Assembly: GCF_000264905.1 (NCBI RefSeq)
Contig: NW_006763148.1
Location: 1,023,575 to 1,087,574 of the forward strand
Origin: Stereum hirsutum FP-91666 SS1
Taxonomy: Eukaryota > Basidiomycota > Agaricomycetes > Russulales > Stereaceae
Direction of reading: 5' to 3'
Length of the DNA: 64,000 bases
Part shown: positions 50,456-62,213 of the stretch, in pieces
Layout of the letters: each line of letters starts with the position of its first letter
Numbering within the stretch: the first letter of the stretch is position 1
Position numbers and translations under genes: made by a program
Notes under the pieces: generated by a model
What the model saw: the letters and a program-made list of their open reading frames with translations, nothing else
The model's database searches: none
What the model was told of the DNA's origin: nothing

Positions 50456-51892
50456 TCAGGCTGTCTTTGTCTTTGAGCTGTTTATTCGTGCTGAGAATTC
50501 CGAAAGGCCAAATGTGCGGGTCATGATCCAGTCCTGCCAGTAAGATGCACGTCAATTTAGTCAGAGTAACATGAGAGCTTCACGACGTAGATTCCGGAAT
50601 GAGATGAGCAGAAAAGAAGATGTCAAGCACTTACGAACGCTCGTTGACCTAGGAACGTATCCACGAACCAAATTATCCACGTCCTTCCCCCAGCCCAGAG
50701 ATATCTTCGTGGGTTTGGCTTGAGAATCTCGGCCACCACAGTACGTGCGTATTCGTCGGCTGGGATGGCTTCCTGAGCTGCCAACGAGGAGCGTGGTGTT
50801 AGCAGAGCACACAGAAGAAGAATCCCGGAGTACAGCACTGACACTGTGATGTATTGACACGTTTCGCTTGATAGAGATCTTCCATGGGTTTGTACAATGA
50901 GTTTTCTGGAATGGTCCGAGGCTTAGCTATGTTGCTTCGAACAGAGCCGGATATGACCTGAGAGCAAACATTACTACTGTAACAATAGAATAAAAATAGA
51001 GAATGAGATACCCACGTTGAGCACTTTGACGCTTCGCACGCAAAAGAAAGGAAGTCTCAGCTTTACCATTTCATGATCAAACATGAACGAAGCAGCCACT
51101 AGCATCTCACTTAAATGGCGCCAATTCAACCCTCAACGTATTCCCAAACGCATGCAAGGCAGCTTTACTGGCATTGTACGCTGCGCTGAATGGAATCGGC
51201 GTTAGGCCTGACACGCTCCCTATGTTCGCGATTCGCCCGTCTTTGGAGGCGATGAGTAAATGCACGAATTCTTGTACTAAGATGATGGGTGCGAAGAGGT
51301 TGAGCTCGAAGAGGGCACGGACTTCGTCCATGTCCATATCTGTTACGGCGACAGGGTAGGCTGCGATAGCGAAAGACACGAAGATGTTGTCAGTACATTT
51401 GACAAATATCAAACGGGATATCTAGTCATGCTGGACGCATACCTTGTCCGCTGTTAAGGAGACGAGTAGCATATAACATGGTATAAGCATCTGTCATTCA
51501 TACTTGTCATTTGGCAAGCGTCTTACGCGTTGTTGATTAGGATGTCCAACTTTCCGCCAGTTAGCGTCGCCAACTCATCACGTACTTTTCGAATGGCATC
51601 CCGGTCAGTCACGTCGAGCACTAAGGTCGTCATTCGACTTCCGAGAGCCGACAGTTCCTGCATTGCTTCTTGGCGACGAGCGGTCGCTACGACATGAAGA
51701 CCTACGCAGATACGAGCACGGTGATTGGGACCAGGTAATAATTAGGACAATGGTACGCTCGAAAGGCTACTCTAAACCTCGTTATGGTCGATGCGAATGC
51801 TGACCTTTGGAGTGAAACTCTTTGGCGAGTGCATGTCCGATTCCTCCCGCACTGCAGCCAGTAATCAAAACGGTTTTTGTTCTACTCTCCAT
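50456..51892 (-). CDS. AYR1: AYR1-like short-chain dehydrogenase/reductase (1-acyl-DHAP reductase family)
   Basis: An NADPH-dependent reductase. In yeast, Ayr1 reduces 1-acyl-dihydroxyacetone phosphate on ER and lipid droplets. The ATG at 51890-51892 gives MESRTKTVLITGCSAGGIGH, the cofactor-binding glycine motif. LVLDVTDRDAI and LDILINNA follow. The catalytic part is GRIANIGSVSGLTPIPFSAAYNASKAAL, with the Ser-Tyr-Lys set. The C-terminal region has RTVVAEILKPNPRRYLWAGG and FVDTFLGQRAF. A last intron (50534-50634, donor GTAAGT) joins AF to DWIMTRTFGLSEFSARI, ending at TGA 50456-50458. Reading through instead stops after VSA at 50623. The spliced tail resembles the usual C-terminus, so I prefer it. 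At least six exons, about 290 residues. Confidence 0.85.
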
Positions 51893-53444
51893 GGATAGTA
51901 CGCTCAACGAATATAGAAGTCGTCGGGCCTGGCGGAATGCTGTAACGGTTAAAGAAGGAAGGTCGCAATTGGGTGGCCCGCTGTGGCCCGCTCGTTGTCA
52001 TTGGATGCGGTCAGGTTCGGAACATTGCTCATGTGAGCTGATTGGCCCCCGATCCAACCCGCGAGCGCGTTCGTCGTGTTGATTGGGTCACCGTGCCCTC
52101 CACTCATCTTCCGTTCTGTTCAACCGCGCAGTCATCTAGCTGCATCATCTCTGACGAGGAAAATTTCACTTTATTCTAGACATAACGTGCGTTAATTTTT
52201 CTCTGTGCTTGGAATGCCGGCGACAACAGACGTTTCATTGTTCACCAGAGTCCGGCTTCTGGCGATGACGTTTCGTTCGCTATATGCATGTCCAGTTATA
52301 CCCATACAAGGCTCGCTCCTAGCGATACTGACCTGCTTTTAGGCTGTGCTAGGTTACACTTGACACCCTTGTGACTTCACTCCAAGCGAGGCTTGCGCCC
52401 CAACTTGCGCCTGGGTGTCACACGGTTCACGACAAGCTCGTACAGGCACTGGGAGAGAGATCAGTCTACACTGAATTGGGATAACTTCTTCACTTATTGG
52501 TACTGAAAGTCTGTGAGCACGAACCTGTCCTCCGAGGATCCTGGAATAACTCTAGCGAACTGGGTCCCCTCGATTGCGAGTCGCAGTCATCCTCGGGCTG
52601 TGTGTATGTCGGACCTCCACGGGAGTTGCGACAAGTCACTGATGCGAGCGAGCTCAATCGGACGAGATAGCTTTACGCTGACATGTTAAGGCATTTATCG
52701 GGCTAACTCAGTGTCGGCCGGTGGCCCACATTCCAGCAGCCTGAGATTCCGGTTAGAGCGTTTTCCCAGACACAGATGACTACCAAGACCGACCGTTCCC
52801 TCGTCTTTGACTATCTTTGCTCTAAAAGGTTCAGAGTCAAGTATTGGGTGTGAACTCTACGCGAGGTTCAAGACACTCACGGGGCTGAGCTCGTGTGGTC
52901 TTCGTTCAGCGGACTTCCGCGAGGTGCCCAGGTCCGCCAGAGGTGGCGCAGCGCCACAGTAATCTGTGTTGACAAGAAGCCGGCGGAAGGATAACGCGAG
53001 TGTTTTCGTGCGATGACAATTCCGCTTGTTCATTCTATTCTTGGTTCAACATCGCGGGTCGTGCTCGGTGTAGATGACGGCGTGTAAGAGCGGTCATCAT
53101 CGCTCGCGGACGGTATCGGAAGGTGGCGCCTCTTGTGTTGTGAAAGGGATAGGGGCCTGTCGGCGCAGAACGGGCATGTGACGAACGACGTCGGGCGCAA
53201 CTGGGTGGCCGTTCACGTTCAGCAGTAAGCCAGAGGCAAACAAGCGCGTCTCACATCTCATCCGGCCAACGTGAACGGCGAGTCTCTTTTGGCTCGACCA
53301 ATCAGACGACCTATCCTATGGATCATAATATACCCCGCTCCTGCGCTCTATATAAGCCGTCCCTCACCCTCTCCATCGATATCACAACACTCTCACTCCC
53401 TTCAACTACTTCAACTTACCAACTCACCACCCAACCAAATCATC
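51893..53444. other. Long divergent spacer upstream of formate dehydrogenase
   Basis: About 1.55 kb between the AYR1-like start and the FDH1 start, with no supportable gene. It holds a perfect hairpin at 52943-52957 (GTGGCGC-A-GCGCCAC). A 15-bp near-repeat CGCAAYTGGGTGGCC occurs at 51964-51978 and 53197-53211. The FDH1 TATA box lies at 53349-53355. Length and features suggest a regulated promoter. Confidence 0.5.
53349..53355 (+). promoter_or_regulatory. TATA box of formate dehydrogenase
   Basis: TATATAA lies about 90 bp upstream of the FDH1 ATG and is followed by a pyrimidine-rich CT leader. This layout is typical of strongly expressed fungal genes. Confidence 0.6.
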
Positions 53445-55199
53445 ATGAAGGTCATTATCTTACTCGTTCATGAATATGTTAGTAGCCACTGATTTCGTGG
53501 ATCCCAGGTCCTCGCAATCTTGTACTCTGGTGGGAAGCATGCGGAGGAGGAGTCCCGTCTCTTGGGCACGACCGAGAACCAGGTGTGTACCTTTACTATT
53601 GCTCTGCTGAATGCGAAGACTGATGCCTCTCTCTAGCTCGGTATCCGCGACTACCTTCAGTCCCAAGGCCATGAGTACATCGTACGTTCATTGGGCACGA
53701 ACCCCCTATCCCCACTCAACCCGCCCTCCCTCCGTCTATGTAGGTCTCAGACGATAAGGAGGGTCCCGACAGCGTTTTCCAGAAGCACATAGTCGATGTA
53801 AGCATGATGGTCGCGATAATCGTGCTTCGTTCCATTCGCTAACCACCTCTACTCTCTGCGTAGGCCGAGGTCCTCATCACCACGCCCTTCCACCCAGGGT
53901 GAATACCTTTCCCCTGAATGTCTTGTGCATCACCAGCTCTTTCGGCGCTCCGAGTCTGACCTTGCTTATTATCCAGTTACCTCACCCGTGACCTCATCGA
54001 GAAGGTGCGTTTCATTGCTTCCGTCGATCCCGGCTTCCGGGGCCCCTTTCAAAGCGCACCTATTGGCAATTACCCCGCATTTGCATACTGACGTCAATCT
54101 TCTCTTCGTATCTCTTTCCAGGCCAAAAACCTGAAGATCTGTATCACGGCTGGTGTTGGTTCAGACCACATTGACCTCAATGCCGCTGTTGAAAAGGGGA
54201 TTCAAGTGCTCGAGGTGAGCTTGGACAGTCCGTTCAACCTATTCGTTGTTTGAATGCTTTATCGCCCTCATAGGTGTCTGGTTCCAATGTTGTATCCGTC
54301 GCTGAACATGTTGTGATGTCCATTCTCCTCCTCGTCCGCAACTTTGTCCCTGCACACGAAGTACGCATCCTCTCCCTGCCTCCACATCTTGATCAATTAA
54401 ACTAACGGCCCACTAGATGATTGAACGTGGTGACTGGCAAGTCTCAGAAATCGCCCGTAACGCCTACGACCTCGAAGGCAAAGTCGTTGGCACCATCGGT
54501 GCCGGCCGTATCGGCTACCGTGTCCTACAGCGTCTCCTCCCCTTCGACTGCAAAGAGCTTCTCTACTTCGATTACACGGCGCTCCCTGAGCAGGCAGCGA
54601 GGACCGTCAACGCGAAGCGTGTTGAGGACCTGAAGGAGTTCGTGTCGAAGTGTGATGTCGTCACTGTTAACTGCCCGTTGCACGAGGGGACGAAGGGTCT
54701 TGTGAATGCTGACTTGTTGAAGCACTTCAAGAAGGTACGTCATCGCTTTACTGTCGTCCATGACATATACGGATGTTGACTGCTTCTTCTTTCATCGTGT
54801 GAATAGGGTGCATGGCTCGTCAACACCGCCCGCGGTGCCATCTGTGACAAGGACGCCGTCGCTGCAGCCGTCGCGTCCGGCCAGCTCAATGGTTACGCCG
54901 GTGATGTCTGGAACGTCCAGCCCGCGCCCAAGGACCACATCTGGCGCACAATGAAGAACCCTCTCGGCGCCGGCAACGGCATGGTCCCCCACTACTCTGG
55001 CACGACTCTCGATGCGCAGGCTCGGTACGCGAACGGGACGAAGAGTATTTTGGAGAACTACCTCACGAACAAAGACCAGGAGCCCCAGGTGCGTTGTTTA
55101 AGTTTCGCGAATCTTGCATGTGTTAATCAGGCTTGTTATTTGCAGAACATCATCGTCGGCAAGAAGGGTTACGAGACCAAGGCCTATGGCCAGCGCTGA
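53445..55199 (+). CDS. FDH1: NAD-dependent formate dehydrogenase
   Basis: Oxidises formate to CO2 with NAD+, removing formate released for example during oxalate breakdown. The first exon is only six bases (53445-53450, Met-Lys). A 59-nt intron then leads into [20 protein letters not shown]. Substrate and dinucleotide motifs follow: [53 protein letters not shown], the Rossmann glycines in [15 protein letters not shown], an arginine in [11 protein letters not shown], and the catalytic histidine in MVPHYSGTT. It ends AYGQR at TGA 55197-55199. About nine exons, some 360 residues, as usual for the fungal enzyme. No mitochondrial presequence is visible, so it is probably cytosolic. Confidence 0.95.
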
Positions 55200-55635
55200 G
55201 CGGTTTTGTATCTGGTGTCGTTCGCAGTCTGCTTGCATGATATGTATGACTATGTAGCCGCCTGTCCGATTTGTATTCCAGCCCGGTCTCTTCGGGAGTA
55301 TTGAATCTATCATTCGCAACTCGTCATTGACGTCGACGGATTCAGACCGGTGGTCAGAGGAGGGAGCTTCAACTTGGAGCATTTAGCGCATACAAAACGG
55401 AAGGAAGGACGATAAAAATGCAGCAAGAATAATGATACAACAGCAGTGAGCAAGTGAAGGGTGAATAGGTATGAAGATAGATAAAATATGGGAAACGGAG
55501 GAGGTGAGTACAAAGAGACACGTTGAGAACGATATCTCGAAACGACCACAGACATGTAATCAACCTTGTAAATGAAGATAAAACCCGAAAATGACACCAT
55601 TATGACCGCCACGCGGCCTCGACGAAATTCCAAGC
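55200..55635. other. Convergent spacer
   Basis: 3' flanks of FDH1 and GCN5. AT-rich in the middle. Nothing else was recognised. Confidence 0.5.
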
Positions 55636-58600
55636 TTAACCACCTCTAGGGCCAGGGACATCTTCAACCGCTTGAGCCTCGTCTCTCAAGCCGCTCAATT
55701 CCGTAACCGGCTGACCAAATCCTTCAAGACCTTTTCCACCTTATTCGCATTCTTCCAGAATATCGATCCTTCGGCATTATATTTTCGACAATTATCGAAC
55801 ACAAGTTGCGCGTCAGCCAAGAAAGCCTCGAGGTTTGGGTATTGGTTCGTTTCGACCTTGATTTCCATTGTTCCGAAGTCTGTGTCGTTCAAGGGTTTGA
55901 AGATGAGCCATAGGGTGGGAATGCGAATTGAGAAGTGGGAAGGAGGAAAGAACGCACCCACAGGGTTCTTGATCACATCGTAGTAATCCGGTGCGTCGAC
56001 TACGTTCACAGGAGCGAGGAAAGCCCAAGAACTACCGTGCGCTTGAAGTTCTGTTAGGAGGCGCTTCATGGTGCTCTTCTCTAGGTCCTTCGCGCTTGGT
56101 CGTGTCTCCCTGATGGTAGACGAAGAAACCAGATCAGTATCCAAAGTCTAAATGCTTGGGAGACGCAATCCGACGAGAGCGAACAGACCTGACGATCATG
56201 GATGGTGACCATCCGCTCTCGCCTGTCGAGTTAATTCTGGTCAGTACACACCCCAATCCAGAGACCAGATAAGAAGCAATAACTCACGCAACCCTGGTAC
56301 ATCCTTAGGATCAATAGGCACCACCTTCTCCTCATTTTGACCCACTTCCCCACCTCCTTCAACCGTACCCTCCCTTCTCACTTCAAACTTCAACCCTTCA
56401 TAAACCACATGGCTCTTACTCATCTGCCTGATCTTCGTCAATATCGCCTCTCTCTGTTTCGCCACTAACTCCTTCGTACTCAGATAATCCACCTTCGGGA
56501 GCATGGTGCACTGCATGATCGTTCCTCCTTCGTAATCCTTGATGTAGCCAGCCCAGATGGACCGGTCGAGTGTGATTTCTTTTGAGAAGCCCTGTTTGCG
56601 GAAGTAACCGACAGCGTAATTGTCGGCGTAGGTCAGGAAGTGCATCATGTTCGGATAGGTCCGTTTAATGTGGGCCTTGAAGTGATCCATGAGAAGGCCA
56701 CCGTAACCCTGTGCACAGTGGACGAGTAGGCATCAGTCGAGGATGAGGGACAAGGCGGATAGATATCAGAGGATGAACGGGACGGGAGAAGCAGAAGAGA
56801 TAATGCAGACCTTCTCCTGATCAACGGAGGCCGTCGCAAAGAAAACGATCTCTGCGAACCCGCGATGCTCGAACGGTCGATAACAGATCCCTCCCACAAC
56901 TTTGTATCCCCGTTTGCAGATGGCCAAACATTTTTGATTTGAATCGAAAACGAGTCTCGCGATATACTCTCGAGGCATCACGGGAAGTTGTTTCTGAAAC
57001 AACGTCTTGAGATTGGTGAGGATGACGAGGGAGCGGGGTTGTTTGTCATTCTCGACTGGTAAGATCTGGATGACACCTCGCCGTAGTTCGATGGCGGACG
57101 TCTTCTCTGGTTTCACTGGGGGCTAAATTCGGAAATCGAAAGAAGAAGGAACGTAGCGGCGCCACATCCGTCAGTCAGTCAACTCATTCGATCCGAAAGG
57201 AGAAGGGCGTAGACTGAAGTGGAAGGGCGTGGAGACATAGCGGAACACTTACGGCCGTCGTAGTAGCGCTATCTGCCGTATCGACCGTTACGCCCGTAGC
57301 CAGTCGGTCTAGCTGTCCTTCGTCCAACCTATCCTCCACCTTGATCGTAGTTTCATGTCCATTTATCGGCTGGATCTCTCCATTCATCTCCGCTTGCACC
57401 TCTCCCGTCGGTGGCGCTATCGATGTCGGCGCTGTGTGCGCCTTGAACTTCATACTTGAAGTCTTTCCTCCTCTCCGTCCAGCACCATTTCCATTTCCTT
57501 TGGCCCCTAGAGCAGACGAAGCGGGCGTCCGGCCGTTCTCCACAGGCACGCGAGCCATACTCGGTGAAAGGTTGGAAATACGAGCAGCAAGAGGTTGGTC
57601 CTCTTCTGAAGCGTCGTTATCGTCGTCTTCGGCGTCACTGAGCGATGATTCCGATATACGGCGCCGTTTCGACGGAGGTGGTTGAGCACGCTGGGAGCCG
57701 CTCGCTTGTGATGATGGGGAGGATAAGGGTAGTTTGTTCTGTGACATGACTGTTTTGAAAGATGTGAACATGGCGTGTTGTAGTCGCGTCGAGTGTCGTC
57801 GTGTCGGCACGGAGGTTATTGTCCACGTAGCGAACCAGTTTAGATGGTGAGACGATCCGATGACAGTCGGAAACAAAGGAGAAAAACAATGGTGATGATG
57901 CAAGTCCGGAGCAAGGCAGTTTGATGAGCGTGTTTGCCGCGTGGCACAGAGTATATAGACACGGCGTTGCACAGGAAGATGGAATGTGTGTCACATACCT
58001 GGAGAAGCGCCGGCTTCTGTGAGTGGTGACGCCGCTACACTCGTCAGAGAGGGCTTAATCAACTGACGCAACGCGTCTACGTCTTCATCCCGATAATCAA
58101 AGTCGAGGAGGTGGCCTAGTTGCTGGATGCACAATGAATCAGTATCAGCATGAGATCCATCTATGAGGAGACAGGAGGCTAGCAAGCGAGTTATGATGCA
58201 TGCTTCGGTGGGAGAGCGTGCGAGGTCGAACCAGCAAGAGGCGGTTAAGCTCCGCACGTGAAAAAGGCTTGGTTGCCACAGAGCTCCGAGCAGCAGATAG
58301 GCCTTCTCCACGAGGATATAGAAATTCCCGAGAATAGCCAGAGAATGATGACAAGGAACGCTGAAACCTACCTCGAGATGTTCGTCAATCCGCACGGCCA
58401 AAGCGGATCGTCGCGCAAACTCTTCCTCGCCAAGCACACTCTCATCGGCACCATGCTCCTTAACTCCATGTCCACACCTACACGCAGAAATATACGACCG
58501 CTCGCCATTCCCGCTTCCACTAGCACCATCTTCATCATCCGAACCATAGCCTACAAGGTCATTAACGAGCGCGGTCTCACGCTCCGAGCTATCATCGTCG

Positions 58601-58743
58601 CGAACGAGCTCGATGTCGGGTCCGGGTCGAAGTCCAGAGCAATTCTCGCAGACAAGACAGTTACAGTTTCTTGATATCTTTATGGAAGCTGCGTCGGGGT
58701 GGGCGGAGAGGTTATTAGAGGACGGGTAGAGTACCTTAGACAT
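55636..58743 (-). CDS. GCN5: Histone acetyltransferase Gcn5 (SAGA/ADA) with PCAF_N-like N-terminal region
   Basis: The catalytic subunit of SAGA and ADA, which acetylates H3 tails. The ATG at 58741-58743 starts [19 protein letters not shown] cysteine-rich segment follows ([15 protein letters not shown], then [34 protein letters not shown]) and, after an intron with acceptor [27 protein letters not shown]. This resembles the PCAF N-terminal domain. A frame-keeping intron (donor AG|GTATGT at 58001, acceptor AAAACAG near 57750) joins it to [15 protein letters not shown]. The acetyltransferase domain has [27 protein letters not shown] and [15 protein letters not shown]. The C-terminal bromodomain includes [20 protein letters not shown] and [11 protein letters not shown] is at 55636-55638. 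Roughly 700 residues. If the upstream part is a separate gene, GCN5 would start at 57771 or 57747. Confidence 0.85.
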
Positions 58744-60422
58744 CAGAGCTACCTTTTGAATCCTTTACTCGAGAGCGCTTCACTACCTCATATCTTATCG
58801 CTTTCCACGTGCTCGATCTCTGTTAGGACAAATCCCTATTATCTCCGACGCCACACATCGCGTCGCCACGGATGTCGACCACAAAACCGACACGTAAGTT
58901 ACCTCGTCAAACTCTTTTTTGTTAATCAACGCTGGGAAAGTCTCTCAAATTGTACATCGCAGACATAACAGCAGTGGTGTGAGAACGACTTCAAAAAGAA
59001 TGGGTATGTGATACTGTCGTTGCAGTCAAAATCTCATACTAATGCAAAACATTCCATCTACGAACCCTCGACCTGACTGGTGTCACTAAGTAAGTCAGAT
59101 GGCTCAGTAAGGTCCCTCATGCATACATACCAAGTTCAGAGGAGACGAGGGGCTTGAATATCTCTGGGCTTTCCTGATTTATGCATTACGAGATCGTGTT
59201 GTTCTCATCCTCGGAGACTTACCACACCGGAGGCACTGGCAGATACCAAAACCCTTCAGGCTTTCCTCTGTAACCGAGCTATGCAGACACCTTCGGGGAC
59301 GGTTCTTGGCTGTGTGCGGTCCCGTTGACGGGAAAGCTATTACTATCACAACAACGTGCCTACTTTCACTCTGGCCAAATGGACCTAGGCGAAGGCTGTT
59401 CGGTTGTGCTCTTGCTCGCTTGGTATCTGATTCGCAGACCTTTGATACGACCCGTATGATCACTGTTATTTCGCCGTGCACAATTACTCTTGTTGCACGA
59501 CGACCAGCTCCACAAGGGGATTGTGAGCAACGTGTGGTTAATGGGGGTTTACTACCAGGTGAGTAGCCTTCTATAAGCTTCGACTTGAGACTTTGCGCGC
59601 TCATTCTGACTCCATATCTGACCACTGATTCAAGCTCAGATACAAGCATACCTTTTGAAGGCCATATTTTTACGGGTGCCTCACGGGTGGTAACATGGGC
59701 AATTTATCAGGTCATGACCCCTCGTTGTTCCTGATGCGATGCATGTTTGGACATCTATTCACTCACTCCCCATGGAGGTCGGCCCAACATACCATTGCAG
59801 AATGTTGCTTGGATCCCAGGTTCATACCATCCGAGACATATTTTCATACTTAAAAAGTTGGTCATGCGGCTTTTCCCTGTGCGTGGACCGTGTCCTCGAA
59901 TCTTAACCCGTCCTCGTGTAGACAGAAGTATACTCTTGGCTGTTGTGGTCCCTGTATCACCTCCATGGTTCACGTACCAAGTGATCCGCAATATTCCCGC
60001 TATCCTCCATAGGGCGTGGTGTCTTTGAATATCTGCCGTCCTCTTGTTCCGTGTAGAGAAAAGCCTGCCGCGTTTGTATTTGATTGGGCATAGAGGCAAG
60101 CCCGACACGCCCATCGTTATACGATTGTCCAATAAATAATGCCGATATATCACACACTTTTATGCGGCCTTTGCCTTTTGTCCTATCTGTGTATGATCCC
60201 GCGGGGGGGATTTGGCATTTTGATGGGTGGTGATTCATTCAAGGAACATGATGCACTGTCGTGTACTATTCTATTCTACTCTATTCTGATAACAGCAAGA
60301 GTACAAGCTGCTTAAAGCCGCGCATCGGCGTGTGCTCCAGCCTCGATACCATCGGTGACTCACCTTCCCGAAATGTCCAACTCTGCCGCAGCCTTGCAAG
60401 AGGTCATCTTCAAGAACAACCT
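58744..60422. other. Intergenic region
   Basis: About 1.7 kb between divergent starts. Several open frames of 80-160 codons (59179-59649, 59306-59566, 59747-60153) overlap on both strands and show no domains. No RNA gene or repeat was recognised. Confidence 0.45.
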
Positions 60423-62213
60423 ATGGCAAGTACCTCTATTATGTACGCGGTATTTTCAGCCCTTGACTTCGCCATACACAGCATTATCACGAACTACACC
60501 AATCTCTCTGCGGCAGGTTCGTCCTGCACTCTCCTGCGTCCATTATTCATCACTTATCAGTCTCTGCTACACACAGTTTTGTGGATGCTGGATTATGTCC
60601 AGACCTTAGCGGATGAGATCAAGGTCGGTTGGTCAAATAAGCTGACCGCGACTGGAGCGCTATACTTCTTAAACCGTTACGCCTTCGGAGTATACCTCGC
60701 TCTAACACTGGCGATCGCCAGCCCTGGCTCTGCAACAGATGCAAGGTAAGTTCCATCGCGCCCATCTCTAGATGCATGAATAAACTAACACGGGGTTGAG
60801 CTGTAACACATTATTTATTGCCGAGAAAGCTCTAGACGTCGTGGTGATTGTCACCACCAACGGTCAGTCACATAAAATATATGCTTCGTCTTCGTGGAGA
60901 CCAGCATTTTGACGCCCTGATACTAGTTCTATGTGCCCTCAGAGTTTATGCCTTGTGTAGGCGCAATAACGTCGTTTTGTACGTGGCATCGACTCTGATC
61001 CTCGCAAGATTTGGCGTCGATATCTGGGTAGGATCGTTTTACACAGATACATCTTTCTTCAGGACCTCAATCTTGACCATTTAGGAATGTTACTTATCTG
61101 CACGGATATCATCAGATGGAACCCAGTATGAGGACTTCTCCAGGTGCATCAGGGACCTCTCAGATGGTGATCTGTACGAGCGGTGAGCCTTGTTGTTGTT
61201 CCGTGCTCCTTGACATGACTGAAGTTGTTTCTTGTCTTATAAAGAGGTATGTTTCGTTTGGCATTCTATGTGTTCAATGATGACCTCCTGGCGTCTTTCT
61301 TTTGTACGCCAGCCGGAGTAGCCTCCATGGTCTTGACATTAGCCTTCAACGCCTTCATCTTCGGGATAACAGTCGTCCAGACGTACTGGCACACTGTGGA
61401 GATGCGCAAGTATGGCCAGACAAGCGTGACTGAGATTCTGCTTCGTGATGGTAAGCAGCTTTTCTCTCTAACCGTCAATCATGGCAGCTCTGACCAAGTG
61501 TGCAGGGATCCTTTATTTTCTGTAAGTTATTCGAGCCATATTTGAACTACATTGAAGATTGACTCCGACGGTGTGATCCCATAGAGTTGTATCCGCAGTG
61601 TCAGTCGCAGGTGTCTCTCTACATGTGGTGTGTCTGCGCTTTCCCGTGGTAGAGGTGTCTTACCTCAGCTGACAGACCCGAAATAGACTTCTATACTACA
61701 GGTTGGCAGCTCGGTCACGGGCTCTGCTTCCATACGCTCATAGCTTAGACCCTCACTCCATTTCTGCGTGTAGGGCGCCTCACACAACGCATCATTGTTA
61801 GCAGAAAGCCTCGCACCCTACTTTGCCGTGTGCGTTGGATTTCCCTCTGCGACTATCTCGTGAATAGTGAAGACGTGTCCGAGCTGAACAGCGACATGTA
61901 TAGGCTTCCCAACCTTCTCATCAACCGCCTCTTCCTCAATCTTCGGTCATGGCATCTACCCCAGACTTACCAGGACTCCAAGCATGTCTTTGCGAAAGCC
62001 GAACTGCCGCTTACCCATTCAGAGGGCAGCATGGGTGCACCCCTCCGGGACTCGAATTGGTACAGCCTTAACTTTAGAAACGATGGACACAATCTGGAAA
62101 GCCATGTGATGGGGGTTGAGGAGGGTTCAGAGACGATAATGCTGACAAGAGCTGATGAATACTGGACAAGTATGGTCCCGGTGGTGAGCGAGTCTTGTTT
62201 GCGTGATCTGTAA
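60423..62213 (+). CDS. DUF6533-type seven-helix integral membrane protein
   Basis: A multi-pass membrane protein of the agaricomycete DUF6533 family, with unknown function. I placed the start at ATG 60423 (MASTSIMYAVFSALDFAIHS), which keeps frame through the first intron into the diagnostic block VLWMLDYVQTLADEIKVGW and YFLNRYAFGVYLALTLAIAS. Later segments are CNTLFIAEKALDVVVIVTTN, LCALRVYALCRRNNVVLYVAS, MVLTLAFNAFIFGITVVQTY, and EILLRDGILYF. The C-terminal cytoplasmic tail begins LLINRLFLNLRSW and ends at TAA 62211-62213. Junctions between about 61520 and 61850 are uncertain, and the last helix is poorly resolved there; a broken copy cannot be excluded. It is only distantly similar to the other seven-helix gene at 30111-31353. 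Confidence 0.6.

Noticed and set aside
57184..57972. GCN5 starting at a non-ATG codon near 57972
   Set aside because: That frame begins with GTG and the sequence before 57771 looks like intron. Splicing from the PCAF-like exon or starting at 57771/57747 is more plausible.
59179..60153. Several 80-160-codon open frames on both strands in the GCN5 - DUF6533 spacer
   Set aside because: They overlap one another, share no splice pattern, and show no recognisable motif.
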